Origin: Elizabethkingia occulta
GTDB lineage: Bacteria > Bacteroidota > Bacteroidia > Flavobacteriales > Weeksellaceae
Length of the DNA: 64,000 bases
Reading direction: 5' to 3'
Assembly: GCF_002023715.1 (NCBI RefSeq)
Contig: NZ_MAHX01000005.1
Coordinates: 1 to 64,000 of the forward strand
Numbering within the stretch: position 1 is the stretch's first letter; each line of letters starts with the position of its first letter. Below are positions 25,359 through 35,759 of this stretch, piece by piece. The notes below the pieces were generated by a model. The model was not told the DNA's origin and did not search any database. It saw only the letters and a program-made list of their open reading frames with translations. The translations under genes were made by a program, and so were the position numbers.

Positions 25359-26698
25359 TTTTTCTGTTTTTTATCGTTAAACAATGCGTCTGTAGGATCA
25401 TATAATTTCGGAACCATTTTAATCTGTCTTCCGATAAGGAACATCAGAATAGCAGATAATGATATAAATACAAAAGTGAAGAAATAGAAAGAGTATTGTA
25501 TCCCCGGCATTGGGGTAACTGCATCTACAGTCTTCATGACTCCATAGATAATCCAAGGCTGGCGTCCAACTTCTGTTACAGTCCATCCGGCTTCTAAAGC
25601 GATGTAACCAAAAGGAGTTGCTATAAAGAAGGTTTTCAGTAACCAGTTTTTTGTCAGCCATTCCTTTTTAAAGAAGAAAGAGTAGAGGTATATGGCACCA
25701 ATAAGCATCATTACTACCCCGAAGAAAATCATAATCTGAAATGCAAAATGCGTTACCGCTATTGGAGGCCATTCATCCTCAGGGAAGTCATTTAAACCTT
25801 TTACCTCTGCGTTAAAATCTCCTTTAGCAAGAAAGCTTAGCACCTTCGGTACTTTTACCGCATATTTTACAGTTTTATTTTTTACATCCGGAATACCACC
25901 TAAAACAAAAGAAGCGCCTTTTTCACTTTCAAAATGAGCTTCCATAGCAGCAAGTTTTATAGGCTGTCTTTGTGTAACAGACTTGGCTGCAATATCACCG
26001 CTAAATGGTGCGCCAAAAGCACCGATAAGGGCAAATCCAACAGCTATTCTGAAAGCTTTGGTATGGAACGTTACATTTTTCTTTTTCGTAATAAGGTAAG
26101 CATGAACACCTGCAACTGCAAAACCTGTAGCACAGAATGCTGCAACAGTCATATGAAATGCCTGCGGAAACCATGCATCGTTAAACATAGCAGCGATGGG
26201 ATCTATATTAATATATTGTCCGTTCACATAATCGAAACCAGCAGGACTATTCATCCATGCATTTGCAGCGACAACCAGAATACCGGAAGCCAGTCCGCTT
26301 ACACCCACCAGAAATCCGCAAAACCAATGGAACCATTTATTGAATTTGTCCCATCCGTAAAGGAAGAATCCCAATGCAATAGCTTCTATAAAAAATGCCG
26401 TTCCCTCCAATGAGAATGGCATTCCGAAAATAGGACCAGCGTGTTCCATAAACTTAGGCCACAGCAACCCTAATTCAAAAGATAACATCGTACCGGATAC
26501 AGCTCCTGTAGCGAACAATATAGCAACACCTTTGCTCCAGGCTTTAGTGAGTCCTTTATAAATCTCATTTCCTGTTTTCAGATATTTCCAGTGGGCGTAG
26601 GCCATTAAAAAGGGCATTACCATTCCGATACACGAAAAGATAATATGAAAGCCCAGTGACATGGCCATTTGCGATCGGGCTGCTATAAAATCGTCCAT
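25355..26698 (-). CDS. cydA: Cytochrome bd oxidase subunit I
   Basis: A protein of 447 residues, the haem-bearing subunit of cytochrome bd. N-terminal RSQMAMSLGFHIIFSCIGMVMPFLMA contains the conserved haem-ligand His region, GRQPWIIYGVM is the family signature near residue 375, and the quinol-binding loop is short, consistent with the non-E. coli short-Q-loop class. It is the first gene of cydAB and divergent from gyrB, with 185 bp between them. Confidence 0.95.
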   Translation of the reverse strand: MDDFIAARSQMAMSLGFHIIFSCIGMVMPFLMAYAHWKYLKTGNEIYKGLTKAWSKGVAILFATGAVSGTMLSFELGLLWPKFMEHAGPIFGMPFSLEGTAFFIEAIALGFFLYGWDKFNKWFHWFCGFLVGVSGLASGILVVAANAWMNSPAGFDYVNGQYINIDPIAAMFNDAWFPQAFHMTVAAFCATGFAVAGVHAYLITKKKNVTFHTKAFRIAVGFALIGAFGAPFSGDIAAKSVTQRQPIKLAAMEAHFESEKGASFVLGGIPDVKNKTVKYAVKVPKVLSFLAKGDFNAEVKGLNDFPEDEWPPIAVTHFAFQIMIFFGVVMMLIGAIYLYSFFFKKEWLTKNWLLKTFFIATPFGYIALEAGWTVTEVGRQPWIIYGVMKTVDAVTPMPGIQYSFYFFTFVFISLSAILMFLIGRQIKMVPKLYDPTDALFNDKKQKK

Positions 26699-26850
26699 AA
26701 TATTGATTTTGACGAATTAAAATTAAGTATTATTTCTTCTAAAAGTACATACTTTAACATGATTTTAAACACTGATAAATTCCATACAGGCTATGCTGAT
26801 AAGGTGTATTTTTATATGTTGGTTATAGCACATATATGCCTAAAATTTCG

Positions 26851-26858
26851 TATATTTG
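26851..26858 (+). promoter_or_regulatory. Promoter -7 element of gyrB
   Basis: TATATTTG fits TAnnTTTG exactly and lies 25 bp before the gyrB start. A -33 TTG at the usual spacing is not evident. Confidence 0.6.
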
Positions 26859-26883
26859 TAGTTATTGAAAAATGTAATTTTGA

Positions 26884-28818
<1,935 letters not shown>

Positions 28819-28841
28819 TTAAGCATTTATAATAAAGTAAG

Positions 28842-28865
28842 AAGACCGGAATGAATTCCGGTCTT
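28842..28865 (+). terminator. Rho-independent terminator of gyrB
   Basis: AAGACCGGAAT pairs with its complement ending at 28865 and is followed by TTT. It may also serve the convergent gene at 28890. Confidence 0.8.
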
Positions 28866-28889
28866 TTTATGTTTATATTTCTTAATTAT

Positions 28890-29348
28890 TTATTCCTCCT
28901 CACTAAGAAGATTGCTTACATTATCCCAGTTCTCATCATCATATATTTCACAATTAAAATTGACCAGTCTATTCTCGTCTGATTCTATTTCATTTAGCTT
29001 CTGAATAACGCGCTCTACATCATCAGCATATAGTTCTATCGCTATGCCGTTATCTGTTGTGATTCTGGCTACTATATGACAGACACAAACTTCCCTTAGC
29101 TGTTCGATGAAATAATCCTCAATGCCAGCGTAATCCAAATCGCTATTTTGAAGATTAAATTCATCATTCTGAAGATCTACAGAAATATAACAGTTAAACA
29201 TACATTCCTTTTTATAAGGATAATTGGCATATGCTTTGTCAACCCAGCATGTACCGGGTAATCCTGATTCCGTATCCATTAAAAAGAGTGTGATACTATT
29301 TGGAGGATATATTTTCTGATCGTCCGTTTTAATTTCATTCCATTCCAT
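28890..29348 (-). CDS. Acidic cytosolic protein of unknown function
   Basis: A protein of 152 residues, strongly acidic, with no signal peptide or membrane segment and no motif I recognise. It reads as an alpha/beta protein (NSITLFLMDTESGLPGTCWVDKAY, YISVDLQNDEFNL, IVARITTDNGIAIELY). The size and acidity resemble immunity or DUF695-like proteins, but that is only an impression. It is the last gene before the accessory island, convergent with gyrB. Confidence 0.6.
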   Translation of the reverse strand: MEWNEIKTDDQKIYPPNSITLFLMDTESGLPGTCWVDKAYANYPYKKECMFNCYISVDLQNDEFNLQNSDLDYAGIEDYFIEQLREVCVCHIVARITTDNGIAIELYADDVERVIQKLNEIESDENRLVNFNCEIYDDENWDNVSNLLSEEE

Positions 29349-29417
29349 GATTGCAAAGAGTTTCTATAATAGATTGGCTAATTTATCACTATAATTTGAT
29401 TTATGTTTCTGCCATTC

Positions 29418-29456
29418 ACATAAAAAATAGAGTAGGAGAATACAGCGAAATAAAGA
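29418..29456 (+). repeat. Degenerate tail of the island repeat (left edge)
   Basis: CATAAAAAATAGAGTAGGAG and the following GAATACAGCGAAATA match, with a few changes, the 3' end of the repeat copies at 31069, 33531, 34767 and 42058 (CATAAAATAGAGTGGGGAAC). It marks a probable left border of the island. Confidence 0.5.
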
Positions 29457-29466
29457 TCCCTATTTC

Positions 29467-29859
29467 TTACACATCCATAGAACACAACTCCTTTGCTATA
29501 GGAATATCCGCAGCAGCTAATTTCCAGTTGAGAAGTTCTGATTTTTCGACCCATTTATATTCGTCATGGTCAGTAAGTACACAAACGGATTGTTCCGACC
29601 TGCATATATAAGCAACAAGTTCGATTGTAAAAGTGTCATAATTGTGGACAACAGTCTTAAAATATTTACCTATATCAACCTTAATTCCGAGTTCCTCTTG
29701 CAATTCCCTAACTAAAGATTCCTCTTCCGTTTCTCCGACCTCAATTTTCCCACCCGGGAATTCCCAATAACCACCCAATGATTTTTCAGGTTTGCGCCTA
29801 CAAAGCAAAATTCGCCCTTCATTGAATATAACCCCGCAAACAACCCTAATCGTACCCAT
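29467..29859 (-). CDS. Nudix hydrolase, MutT/8-oxo-dGTP diphosphatase type
   Basis: A protein of 130 residues. The Nudix box is complete: GGKIEVGETEEESLVRELQEELGI (about 35-58), with catalytic glutamates in the REL-QEEL part. The N-terminus MGTIRVVCGVIFNEGRILLCRR is typical of MutT-like (deoxy)nucleotide pyrophosphohydrolases that cleanse oxidised nucleotides. Its start overlaps the end of the SRA-HNH nuclease gene by 14 bp, so the two are co-translated. That could mean a role in handling modified nucleotides alongside a modification-dependent nuclease. Confidence 0.9.
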   Translation of the reverse strand: MGTIRVVCGVIFNEGRILLCRRKPEKSLGGYWEFPGGKIEVGETEEESLVRELQEELGIKVDIGKYFKTVVHNYDTFTIELVAYICRSEQSVCVLTDHDEYKWVEKSELLNWKLAAADIPIAKELCSMDV

Positions 29860-30720
29860 GACTTTTTCTATGATATAACAAATTTAATTTACTGATAATA
29901 TGCGTTTTATGCACTATTAATTCACCCATTACAGCACCAACCAATTTCAAATCATCCGTAATAGAAAATGTCCCCTTGTCAAACATCACATGATGATTCG
30001 GGCAGAGGCAAATCATGTTGTCACTGCTATCATGCCCATCATGAGGTCTGCCCAAAGGCTTTATATGCGCACCCTCTGCATAGCCACCCGATTTCGTAGG
30101 GATAGTTTCTCCACATACCTGACATTCATAATTATACAACTTCTTCACATCATGAGCAATCCTGGTATCCCTCACAATTCGCAAGACAGTACCCTCCTTT
30201 CGTTCAGTAGATTTATTTAAATACTTTAACTCAATCCTTTCCGGAGAGCTTCTCTCAGGATTCTGTCCACTATACTCCAGACGTACCCTACAAATTATAA
30301 AACCACTTTTTCCTATCTCTTGCCAGGCATCCACCACACTGTATAAACCAGCATAAATATAACCCGTTTTCGGTGAAAATTCAGATCGATGCTTATAACC
30401 CCGAATCACCCTAACAAGCAACCCCTGATCCATACTAATAAGCAAACCCTTATTATCACTCTTATCCCAACTCTGATCCTCAATTTGTTTTCCCTTCCCA
30501 TCATTGCCACCAGCTCCCGTATATATAATCTCATCTCCAGAATCCAAATCATCCTCATATCCGCCAGAAAGCACAATAGCAGCAACACCATCCTTAGCAT
30601 TGCCATCAATGCCCGCTCCCCATTTTCTATGAAAACCCGAAGGCATCATTTCCTTTCTACCTTCAAAAAAATGAACTTCCTCAATGCCTCTATTTCTCCA
30701 AATACAATTGGTCGAGTCAT
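29846..30720 (-). CDS. SRA-HNH modification-dependent endonuclease, N-terminus frameshifted
   Basis: The SRA (YDG) domain covers about residues 5-150, with IVLSGGYEDDLDSGDEIIYTGAGG; this fold flips and recognises 5-methyl- or hydroxymethylcytosine. A C-terminal HNH follows: CQVCG, EGAHIKPLG, then DNMICLCPNHHVMFDKG. Such SRA-HNH proteins cut modified foreign DNA (type IV restriction). The ATG at 30720 gives MTRPIVFGEIE, exactly the expected start, but that frame then stops. Adding one base in GCCTC at 30686-30690 (minus strand GAGGC to GAGGGC) rejoins GIEEVHFFEGRKEMMPSGFH. So the gene carries a 1-base deletion, real or artefactual. It overlaps the Nudix gene. Confidence 0.85.
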
Positions 30721-30724
30721 ACAA

Positions 30725-31068
30725 TCCTTAGTAACTAATCTCAGTGTACTAAAATACATTTAATCAATGGTGTATACAATTGTTAATACTGTTTATAATA
30801 AACATTATAACATTTATTCAACCAAATATAAACGTATTAAAATACTGAAGCGACGAAATAATAAAACCCACTGATTTATAGACACCAAACCACCGGAACA
30901 GCACTAAAAATCAACAAATAATAAGCAACGCCGATATATTTGAGAAAACCCTAAAAAAGCAAAATATAAAACGCTGGCCCATTCGCCTAAACCACCTACA
31001 AATCCTTCTTTATCTGCAAAAGATAACAGCAGCATCCTTTTACAGAAAATGCCGACTTTTCAAAAAGA
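30725..31068. other. Gene-free spacer upstream of the SRA-HNH gene
   Basis: AT-rich sequence with no credible ORF; it should contain the promoter of the nuclease/Nudix pair and then runs into the first full copy of the island repeat. Base composition is mixed and looks like junction DNA. Confidence 0.4.
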
Positions 31069-31188
31069 TTTTCCTTTGGGCGTGCCCCTACGGGTCGGGC
31101 TATCCGCTACAAGTCCTCGCTCGTGCCTCGCTATGGGCTTTTCGCTGCTATCCCTCACGCAAATCCAGCATAAAATAGAGTGGGGAAC
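31069..31188 (+). repeat. Island repeat, copy 1 (short form)
   Basis: About 120 bp beginning TTTCCTTTGGGCGTGCCCCT and ending AAAATAGAGTGGGGAAC. It is GC-rich and unlike its surroundings. Short form: GTCGGGC is followed directly by TATCCGCTAC. It stands before the type II restriction-modification pair. I associate this sequence with Bacteroidota integrative elements from memory. Confidence 0.85.
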
Positions 31189-31379
31189 TAAACCGAAATA
31201 GGATGAGTGTGTCTTACAAAAAATATATAGAAGTATATAAATGTAAACAGTCAACCAAGTTTGGTAGCCAAAAAAACTGATAGTAAGATATTCAGCAACT
31301 TATGATTTCTAAGCAATCAATACTTCCTAATGCATTGCGTTTACTGGGAAATTAATGTAATTATTGTTAACATTTTCTC

Positions 31380-31410
31380 TTGTATTTATAGAAAATTTAC
31401 CATAGATTTG
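31380..31410 (+). promoter_or_regulatory. Bacteroidota-type promoter of the HTH-methyltransferase gene
   Basis: TTG at 31380-31382, a 20-bp spacer and TAGATTTG at 31403-31410 match the -33/-7 consensus TTG-N17-23-TAnnTTTG. Transcription should start near 31417, which makes the ATG at 31442 more likely than the ATG at 31424. Confidence 0.65.
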
Positions 31411-31441
31411 TAACCAATGTCTAATGTTGTACAATTTGGTT

Positions 31442-32680
31442 ATGAGTGAATATTTAACGATATCAGAAACGGCAAAACTTCTCAATAAAAGTACAAAAAC
31501 TTTGCGTCGTTGGGATGAAGAAGGAAAATTAATAGCAGTTCGAGAACCGATGAGCAATTATCGGGTTTATAGAAAAGATGAAGTAGAAACCCTATTTGCT
31601 GAATTTCTCCAAGCAGATGTAAACGAAGTTATTTCTAATTTCGTTGAACCAGAAAACGAATATAAAGTATTAGAGCTATTTGCAGGCGCAGGCGGTTTGG
31701 CTGTAGGAATGGAAAAAGCCGGTTTGAAATGTGAAGCATTAAACGAAATAGATAAATTTGCTTGCCAGACCTTACGCAAAAATCGTCCGAATTGGACAGT
31801 TTTAGAAGGAGATGTCAAAAACTTCGATTTTTCAGAATATAATAATAAAATACACGTAGTCACTGGAGGTTTTCCTTGCCAGGCGTTTAGTTATGCCGGC
31901 AAAAGGTTGGGGCTTGAAGATGCCCGTGGTACGCTTTTCTATGAATTTGCACGTGTCGTAAAAGAAGTAAATCCTCCAATCTGTATTGGCGAAAACGTGC
32001 GTGGCTTACTAAGCCATGACAATGGTAAAACGCTACAAGGTATGATTTCAATTTTGGATGAAATTGGCTATAATGTCGTTCCTGTTGAAGTCCTAAAAGC
32101 TATCCATTACAAAGTTCCTCAAAAACGGGAGCGCCTTATCTTGGTTGGAATACGAAAAGATATTAATATAAAATACGAATATCCTGAACCGTATAAGAAA
32201 ATCTATAATTTAAAAGACGCCTTGAAAAAAGGTGAACTATATAATTCCGATGTTCCAAAATCTAATGGAACCAGCTATCCTGCCAACAAGAAAGCCGTTT
32301 TGGATTTAGTTCCACCAAAAGGCTATTGGCGCGATTTGCCTGTGGAGCTTCAAAAAGAATACATGGGAGGAAGCTTCTTTCTGGGTGGAGGAAAAACAGG
32401 AATGGCCAGACGAATTGGTTGGGACGAACCTTGTCTAACCCTAACATGTAGCCCTGCACAAAAACAAACAGAAAGATGCCATCCAGACGAAACCCGTCCG
32501 TTTACTGTTCGTGAATATGCACGTATTCAAACCTTTCCGGATGAATGGGAATTTGTAGGTCCATTATCGCAACAATACAAGCAAATAGGAAATGCCGTTC
32601 CGGTAAACTTGGGACGTGAAGTTGGTTATTCTATAATTAAGTTTCTTAACAAGTATTACAACTCGTCAAACCCTAGGTAA
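31442..32680 (+). CDS. DNA cytosine-5 methyltransferase with N-terminal MerR-like HTH (type II, Sau96I/Eco47II-like)
   Basis: A protein of 412 residues. Residues 1-55 are an excisionase/MerR-type helix-turn-helix (YLTISETAKLLNKSTKTLRRWDEEGKLI). The C5-methyltransferase core has motif I LELFAGAGGLAVGM (about 77-90), motif IV GGFPCQAFS with catalytic C146, motif VI ENVRG (about 184), motif VIII QKRERLILVG and motif X IGNAVPVNL. Paired with the Eco47II-like nuclease, it should protect GGNCC or GGWCC sites. The HTH probably represses its own promoter. Start 31442 is chosen from the promoter position. The 3' end overlaps the convergent nuclease gene by 25 bp. Confidence 0.92.
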   Translation: MSEYLTISETAKLLNKSTKTLRRWDEEGKLIAVREPMSNYRVYRKDEVETLFAEFLQADVNEVISNFVEPENEYKVLELFAGAGGLAVGMEKAGLKCEALNEIDKFACQTLRKNRPNWTVLEGDVKNFDFSEYNNKIHVVTGGFPCQAFSYAGKRLGLEDARGTLFYEFARVVKEVNPPICIGENVRGLLSHDNGKTLQGMISILDEIGYNVVPVEVLKAIHYKVPQKRERLILVGIRKDINIKYEYPEPYKKIYNLKDALKKGELYNSDVPKSNGTSYPANKKAVLDLVPPKGYWRDLPVELQKEYMGGSFFLGGGKTGMARRIGWDEPCLTLTCSPAQKQTERCHPDETRPFTVREYARIQTFPDEWEFVGPLSQQYKQIGNAVPVNLGREVGYSIIKFLNKYYNSSNPR

Positions 32681-33420
32681 TAGCTATAATTCTCGAAAGT
32701 TATTTGATTAAGAATAGAACGTTTTGATTTTTCGGTTTCGGAAGTTATTTCTTCCAAAGCCGAATTTTCTTTTCCGCCTTGTTCTAATTTCAACGACTTC
32801 ATATAATCATCAATTGCTATTGGCAAAGCTTTATATAACTGCAAAAGGGCATCCTTTTCTCCAGAAAGCAAAGCATAAAATTGGTCGCCAGAGATTTTAA
32901 AAACCCTCGAGTGGCTGTATTCCTTTCCATTAATATCTCCTTTCCAATGCTCATTGAAACTGCCTTTTGCCAAAATCTGAACCCAATAACAGTTTGCTTT
33001 TTTGTAATCATCTGCATATCGAGCCAATTTTTGAAATAAAGCCTCTGCCGAGCTACTGTTCATCGTATTATGTTTGTTCTTAATGTCAGCAAACAAAGTA
33101 TTGTCTGTTGCTTTAATATCGAAACCACTTAATTTTCCAACTTCATAACCTTTTATTCCTCCTAAAATCTGTTCGTGAAAAGTCCCGATAGAGTTATTAA
33201 TAGATTTGTCTATTTGACGAAGAATTTCAGCTTGAATTAAATTGTCTTCACTTATGCCATTAAATTTTGAATCAAAAGTCAGTTTTATAGTATCTACTTT
33301 ATTTGCATAAAACGTCTTCTTAGAGATATTGTTTTTAGCTTTTAAATATGATTTGTGCAAATTGTCAATACACATCAATAAATGCTCATCAGAAATAAAG
33401 TTTACATATTTGTTTGCCAT
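32656..33420 (-). CDS. Eco47II/Sau96I-family type II restriction endonuclease
   Basis: A protein of 254 residues of the Eco47II family. It contains a PD-(D/E)xK-like core at GFDIKATDNTLFADIKNK (D101, D112, K114) and ends in the characteristic FENYSYYLGFDEL. Known members cut GGWCC or GGNCC; the exact site here cannot be read from sequence. It is encoded tail to tail with its methyltransferase with a 25-bp overlap of the coding ends, so transcription from either side can interfere with the other. Lower GC than the flanking repeats suggests joint acquisition of the pair. Confidence 0.88.
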   Translation of the reverse strand: MANKYVNFISDEHLLMCIDNLHKSYLKAKNNISKKTFYANKVDTIKLTFDSKFNGISEDNLIQAEILRQIDKSINNSIGTFHEQILGGIKGYEVGKLSGFDIKATDNTLFADIKNKHNTMNSSSAEALFQKLARYADDYKKANCYWVQILAKGSFNEHWKGDINGKEYSHSRVFKISGDQFYALLSGEKDALLQLYKALPIAIDDYMKSLKLEQGGKENSALEEITSETEKSKRSILNQITFENYSYYLGFDEL

Positions 33421-33530
33421 TCGATTTTAATATTTAATTTTTATAGTTGCTAAGTTACATTTTTTAATCATCTTCAAGAACATCTAAAAATACGTTATTT
33501 CCGCTAATGAGAATGTCTATGCCATAAAAC

Positions 33531-33700
33531 TTTCCTTTGGGCGTGCCCCTACGGGTCGGGCAGAACTTTGTTCGCAAGTTTCATTAAAAGCAAATGAATA
33601 TTGCTTTTCTTCACTTGTGCTACAAGTCCTCGCTCGTGCCTCGCTGTGGGCTTTTCGCTGCTATCCCTCACGCAAACCCGTCATAAAATAGAGTGGGGAG
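33531..33700 (+). repeat. Island repeat, copy 2 (long form)
   Basis: Same ends as copy 1, but the segment between GTCGGGC and CTAC is replaced by about 55 bp containing AAAAGCAAATGAATATTGCTTTT-like hairpin sequence (about 33585-33608). It separates the restriction-modification pair from the Fic gene. Confidence 0.85.
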
Positions 33701-33760
33701 CACAGCCAAATCATCGCATCATCTTTTTCTTTTAAAAGACTAAAATCACCAAATAATCCC

Positions 33761-33768
33761 TACCTTTG
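33761..33768 (+). promoter_or_regulatory. Promoter -7 element of the Fic gene
   Basis: TACCTTTG is a perfect TAnnTTTG match. It leaves only 10 bp to the ATG at 33779, so the in-frame ATG at 33794 is the better start. Confidence 0.5.
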
Positions 33769-33793
33769 ATAATATCAAATGATACTATCATCG

Positions 33794-34750
33794 ATGAAAC
33801 CACCCTATACAATAACCGACAAAATTCTGGCATTAGTAGCTTCCATTTCAGAAAAAATAGGAGAGATCAACGCCTCACATCTCTATAAACCTGCCACCGA
33901 ATTAAGAAAGAAAAACCGAATCAAAACCATTCAATCATCCTTAGAAATAGAGGGCAACACCTTGACCGAAGAACAAATTACCGCCCTATTAGAAAACAAA
34001 AGAATCATTGCCCCGCAAAAAGATATTTTAGAAGTTCAGAATGCCATAAAAGTATACCAGCAACTCAACCAATACAATCCCTATCAGCTAAAAGACCTCA
34101 TAAAAGCACATGCTGTCCTCATGAATGGATTAATTGACAATCCCGGCAAACTAAGAACCACCAATGTCGGAATCGTAAATGGCTCAAAAGTAGAACACAT
34201 CGCACCAAGCGGAACCATGATAAACGGATTAATGAAAGACCTTTTTCATTATCTAAAAGCCGACAACGACTTAACCCTCATCAAAAGCTGCGTCTTCCAC
34301 TACGAATTCGAGTTCATACACCCATTCACAGACGGAAACGGAAGAATGGGCAGACTTTGGCAAACCCTAATCCTAATGCAACAATATCCTGTTTTTGAAT
34401 ACCTACCCGTCGAAACACTCATTAAGCAAAAACAAAACGAATATTATAACAAGCTCTCCGAATCCGACAAAAAAGGAAACTCAACACCCTTTATCGAATT
34501 CATGCTCGGCATTATTTTAGAATCATTAAACGGACTTCTGCAAACCCAATCCGTAACACTTCACACAGAAGATAGAATAAGTTTATTCAAGGAGAAAATC
34601 GCCAAAAATAAATTCACCCGAAAACACTACATGCAAAGCTTTAAAAACATATCCGCACCAACAGCAAGCCGAGACCTAAAATGGGCTGTTGAGCATGACC
34701 TGCTACACAAATTCGGAACATTAAGACTAACCGAATATCAGTTTAAATAA
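33794..34750 (+). CDS. Fic-domain protein, class II (self-inhibited)
   Basis: A protein of 318 residues. The inhibitory helix motif SSLEIEGN (S49, E53, G54) lies N-terminal to the Fic core, as in class II Fic enzymes. The active-site motif HPFTDGNGRMGR (H176 to R187) is intact, so it should transfer AMP or a related group to a target hydroxyl. A C-terminal winged-helix-like region (about 270-318, ending FGTLRLTEYQFK) may bind DNA. Such proteins occur near restriction genes and mobile DNA; the target is unknown. It is a single gene bracketed by island repeats 2 and 3. Confidence 0.9.
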   Translation: MKPPYTITDKILALVASISEKIGEINASHLYKPATELRKKNRIKTIQSSLEIEGNTLTEEQITALLENKRIIAPQKDILEVQNAIKVYQQLNQYNPYQLKDLIKAHAVLMNGLIDNPGKLRTTNVGIVNGSKVEHIAPSGTMINGLMKDLFHYLKADNDLTLIKSCVFHYEFEFIHPFTDGNGRMGRLWQTLILMQQYPVFEYLPVETLIKQKQNEYYNKLSESDKKGNSTPFIEFMLGIILESLNGLLQTQSVTLHTEDRISLFKEKIAKNKFTRKHYMQSFKNISAPTASRDLKWAVEHDLLHKFGTLRLTEYQFK

Positions 34751-34766
34751 CAACCCCTAAAAACAT

Positions 34767-34937
34767 TTTCCTTTGGGCGTGCCCCTACGGGTCGGGCAGA
34801 ACTTTGTTCGCAAGTTTCATTAAAAGCAAATGAATATTGCTTTTCTTCACTTGTGCTACAAGTCCTCGCTCGTGCCTCGCTGTGGGCTTTTCGCTGCTAT
34901 CCCTCACGCAAACCCAGCATAAAATAGAGTGGGGAAC
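34767..34937 (+). repeat. Island repeat, copy 3 (long form)
   Basis: Almost identical to copy 2, including the internal insertion, and begins 17 bp after the Fic stop. It separates the Fic gene from the five-gene methyltransferase/GHKL/HNH operon. With copy 2 it forms direct repeats flanking Fic, so recombination could excise that gene cleanly. Confidence 0.88.
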
Positions 34938-34995
34938 ATACAAAGAGGATTGTTTTATTAAATAATTGGAAAGAGTATATAGAGATAGGATAGTC

Positions 34996-35712
34996 TTACT
35001 TTTTTAACCTTTCCTCTCTATGATATTTTAAGTATTTTTTATTATCATTTTTAATATCAATAATAATGTTATAGTCAATACCTAGTTTGTCAAGATTATT
35101 TAGGGATTTTGAAATAATTATTTTTCCACTATCATCGAATGAAATAAAACCTAAATCAAAAAGTTTATCATAGGTTGGTAAAAGTAATAAACCGTTATGT
35201 TTATCAATTTTTTCTTGGTTTGTTGATTTTTTCCAAGGTTTAATATGTGATGCGATTAAAAATCGACTATCTTCAAATTTTGAAATGGCACAACCTTTCC
35301 ATAGTTCAATTAATTCTTCTCTGAATTTTCCTTGTCCAATACGACTTAAAATAATTGATTCTTTTTCAAGATTGGTTAAAGTCTTGTCATTCTTTATTTG
35401 ATTAATTTGATCTACAGTATCATCTAGTTTTCTCTCATTAGTTTCAAAAAATTCTATATAAAGATCCCAGGAACGACTATACATTCTGTTCCCTTTTTGA
35501 TTCTTTTGAAAAAACTCATCATTACCGAAATATTCATCTTTTAATAAAAGTAAATCTTTCAAATTTTTTATTTCATATAAGTCAATGTCTTTGTTAAAAG
35601 ATTTTTTGAAATGGTTTGAAATAGTAGTTATTGTGTTGGAATATTTATCAGGTCTAGTTACTTGTGGTTTATTTTCAATAAGCCAATTTTGAAACTGTGT
35701 TTTGAAATTCAT
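34996..35712 (-). CDS. HNH endonuclease (HNH_2 type), probable effector of the GHKL system
   Basis: A protein of 238 residues. The N-terminal half (1-115) is an uncharacterised helical region. The C-terminal HNH_2 domain begins RIGQGKFREELIELWKGCAIS (125-144) and has SHIKPWKKS (H156), then KHNGLLLLPTYDKLFDLGFISFDD (N173, D182). It is the nuclease of the operon and is encoded last, 47 bp after the receiver gene. The position fits a toxic effector made after its methyltransferase and regulators. The nearest relatives I recall are restriction HNH enzymes; sequence specificity is unknown. Confidence 0.87.
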   Translation of the reverse strand: MNFKTQFQNWLIENKPQVTRPDKYSNTITTISNHFKKSFNKDIDLYEIKNLKDLLLLKDEYFGNDEFFQKNQKGNRMYSRSWDLYIEFFETNERKLDDTVDQINQIKNDKTLTNLEKESIILSRIGQGKFREELIELWKGCAISKFEDSRFLIASHIKPWKKSTNQEKIDKHNGLLLLPTYDKLFDLGFISFDDSGKIIISKSLNNLDKLGIDYNIIIDIKNDNKKYLKYHREERLKK

Positions 35713-35759
35713 TTTCTTTCTAATGTGGTACTATTATTCTGTATGTATCTGCTTTATTT

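Noticed and set aside
30389-30763. Plus-strand ORF of 124 codons over the SRA domain
   Set aside because: Antisense shadow of the SRA-HNH gene with low-complexity Ile/Thr/Asn composition.
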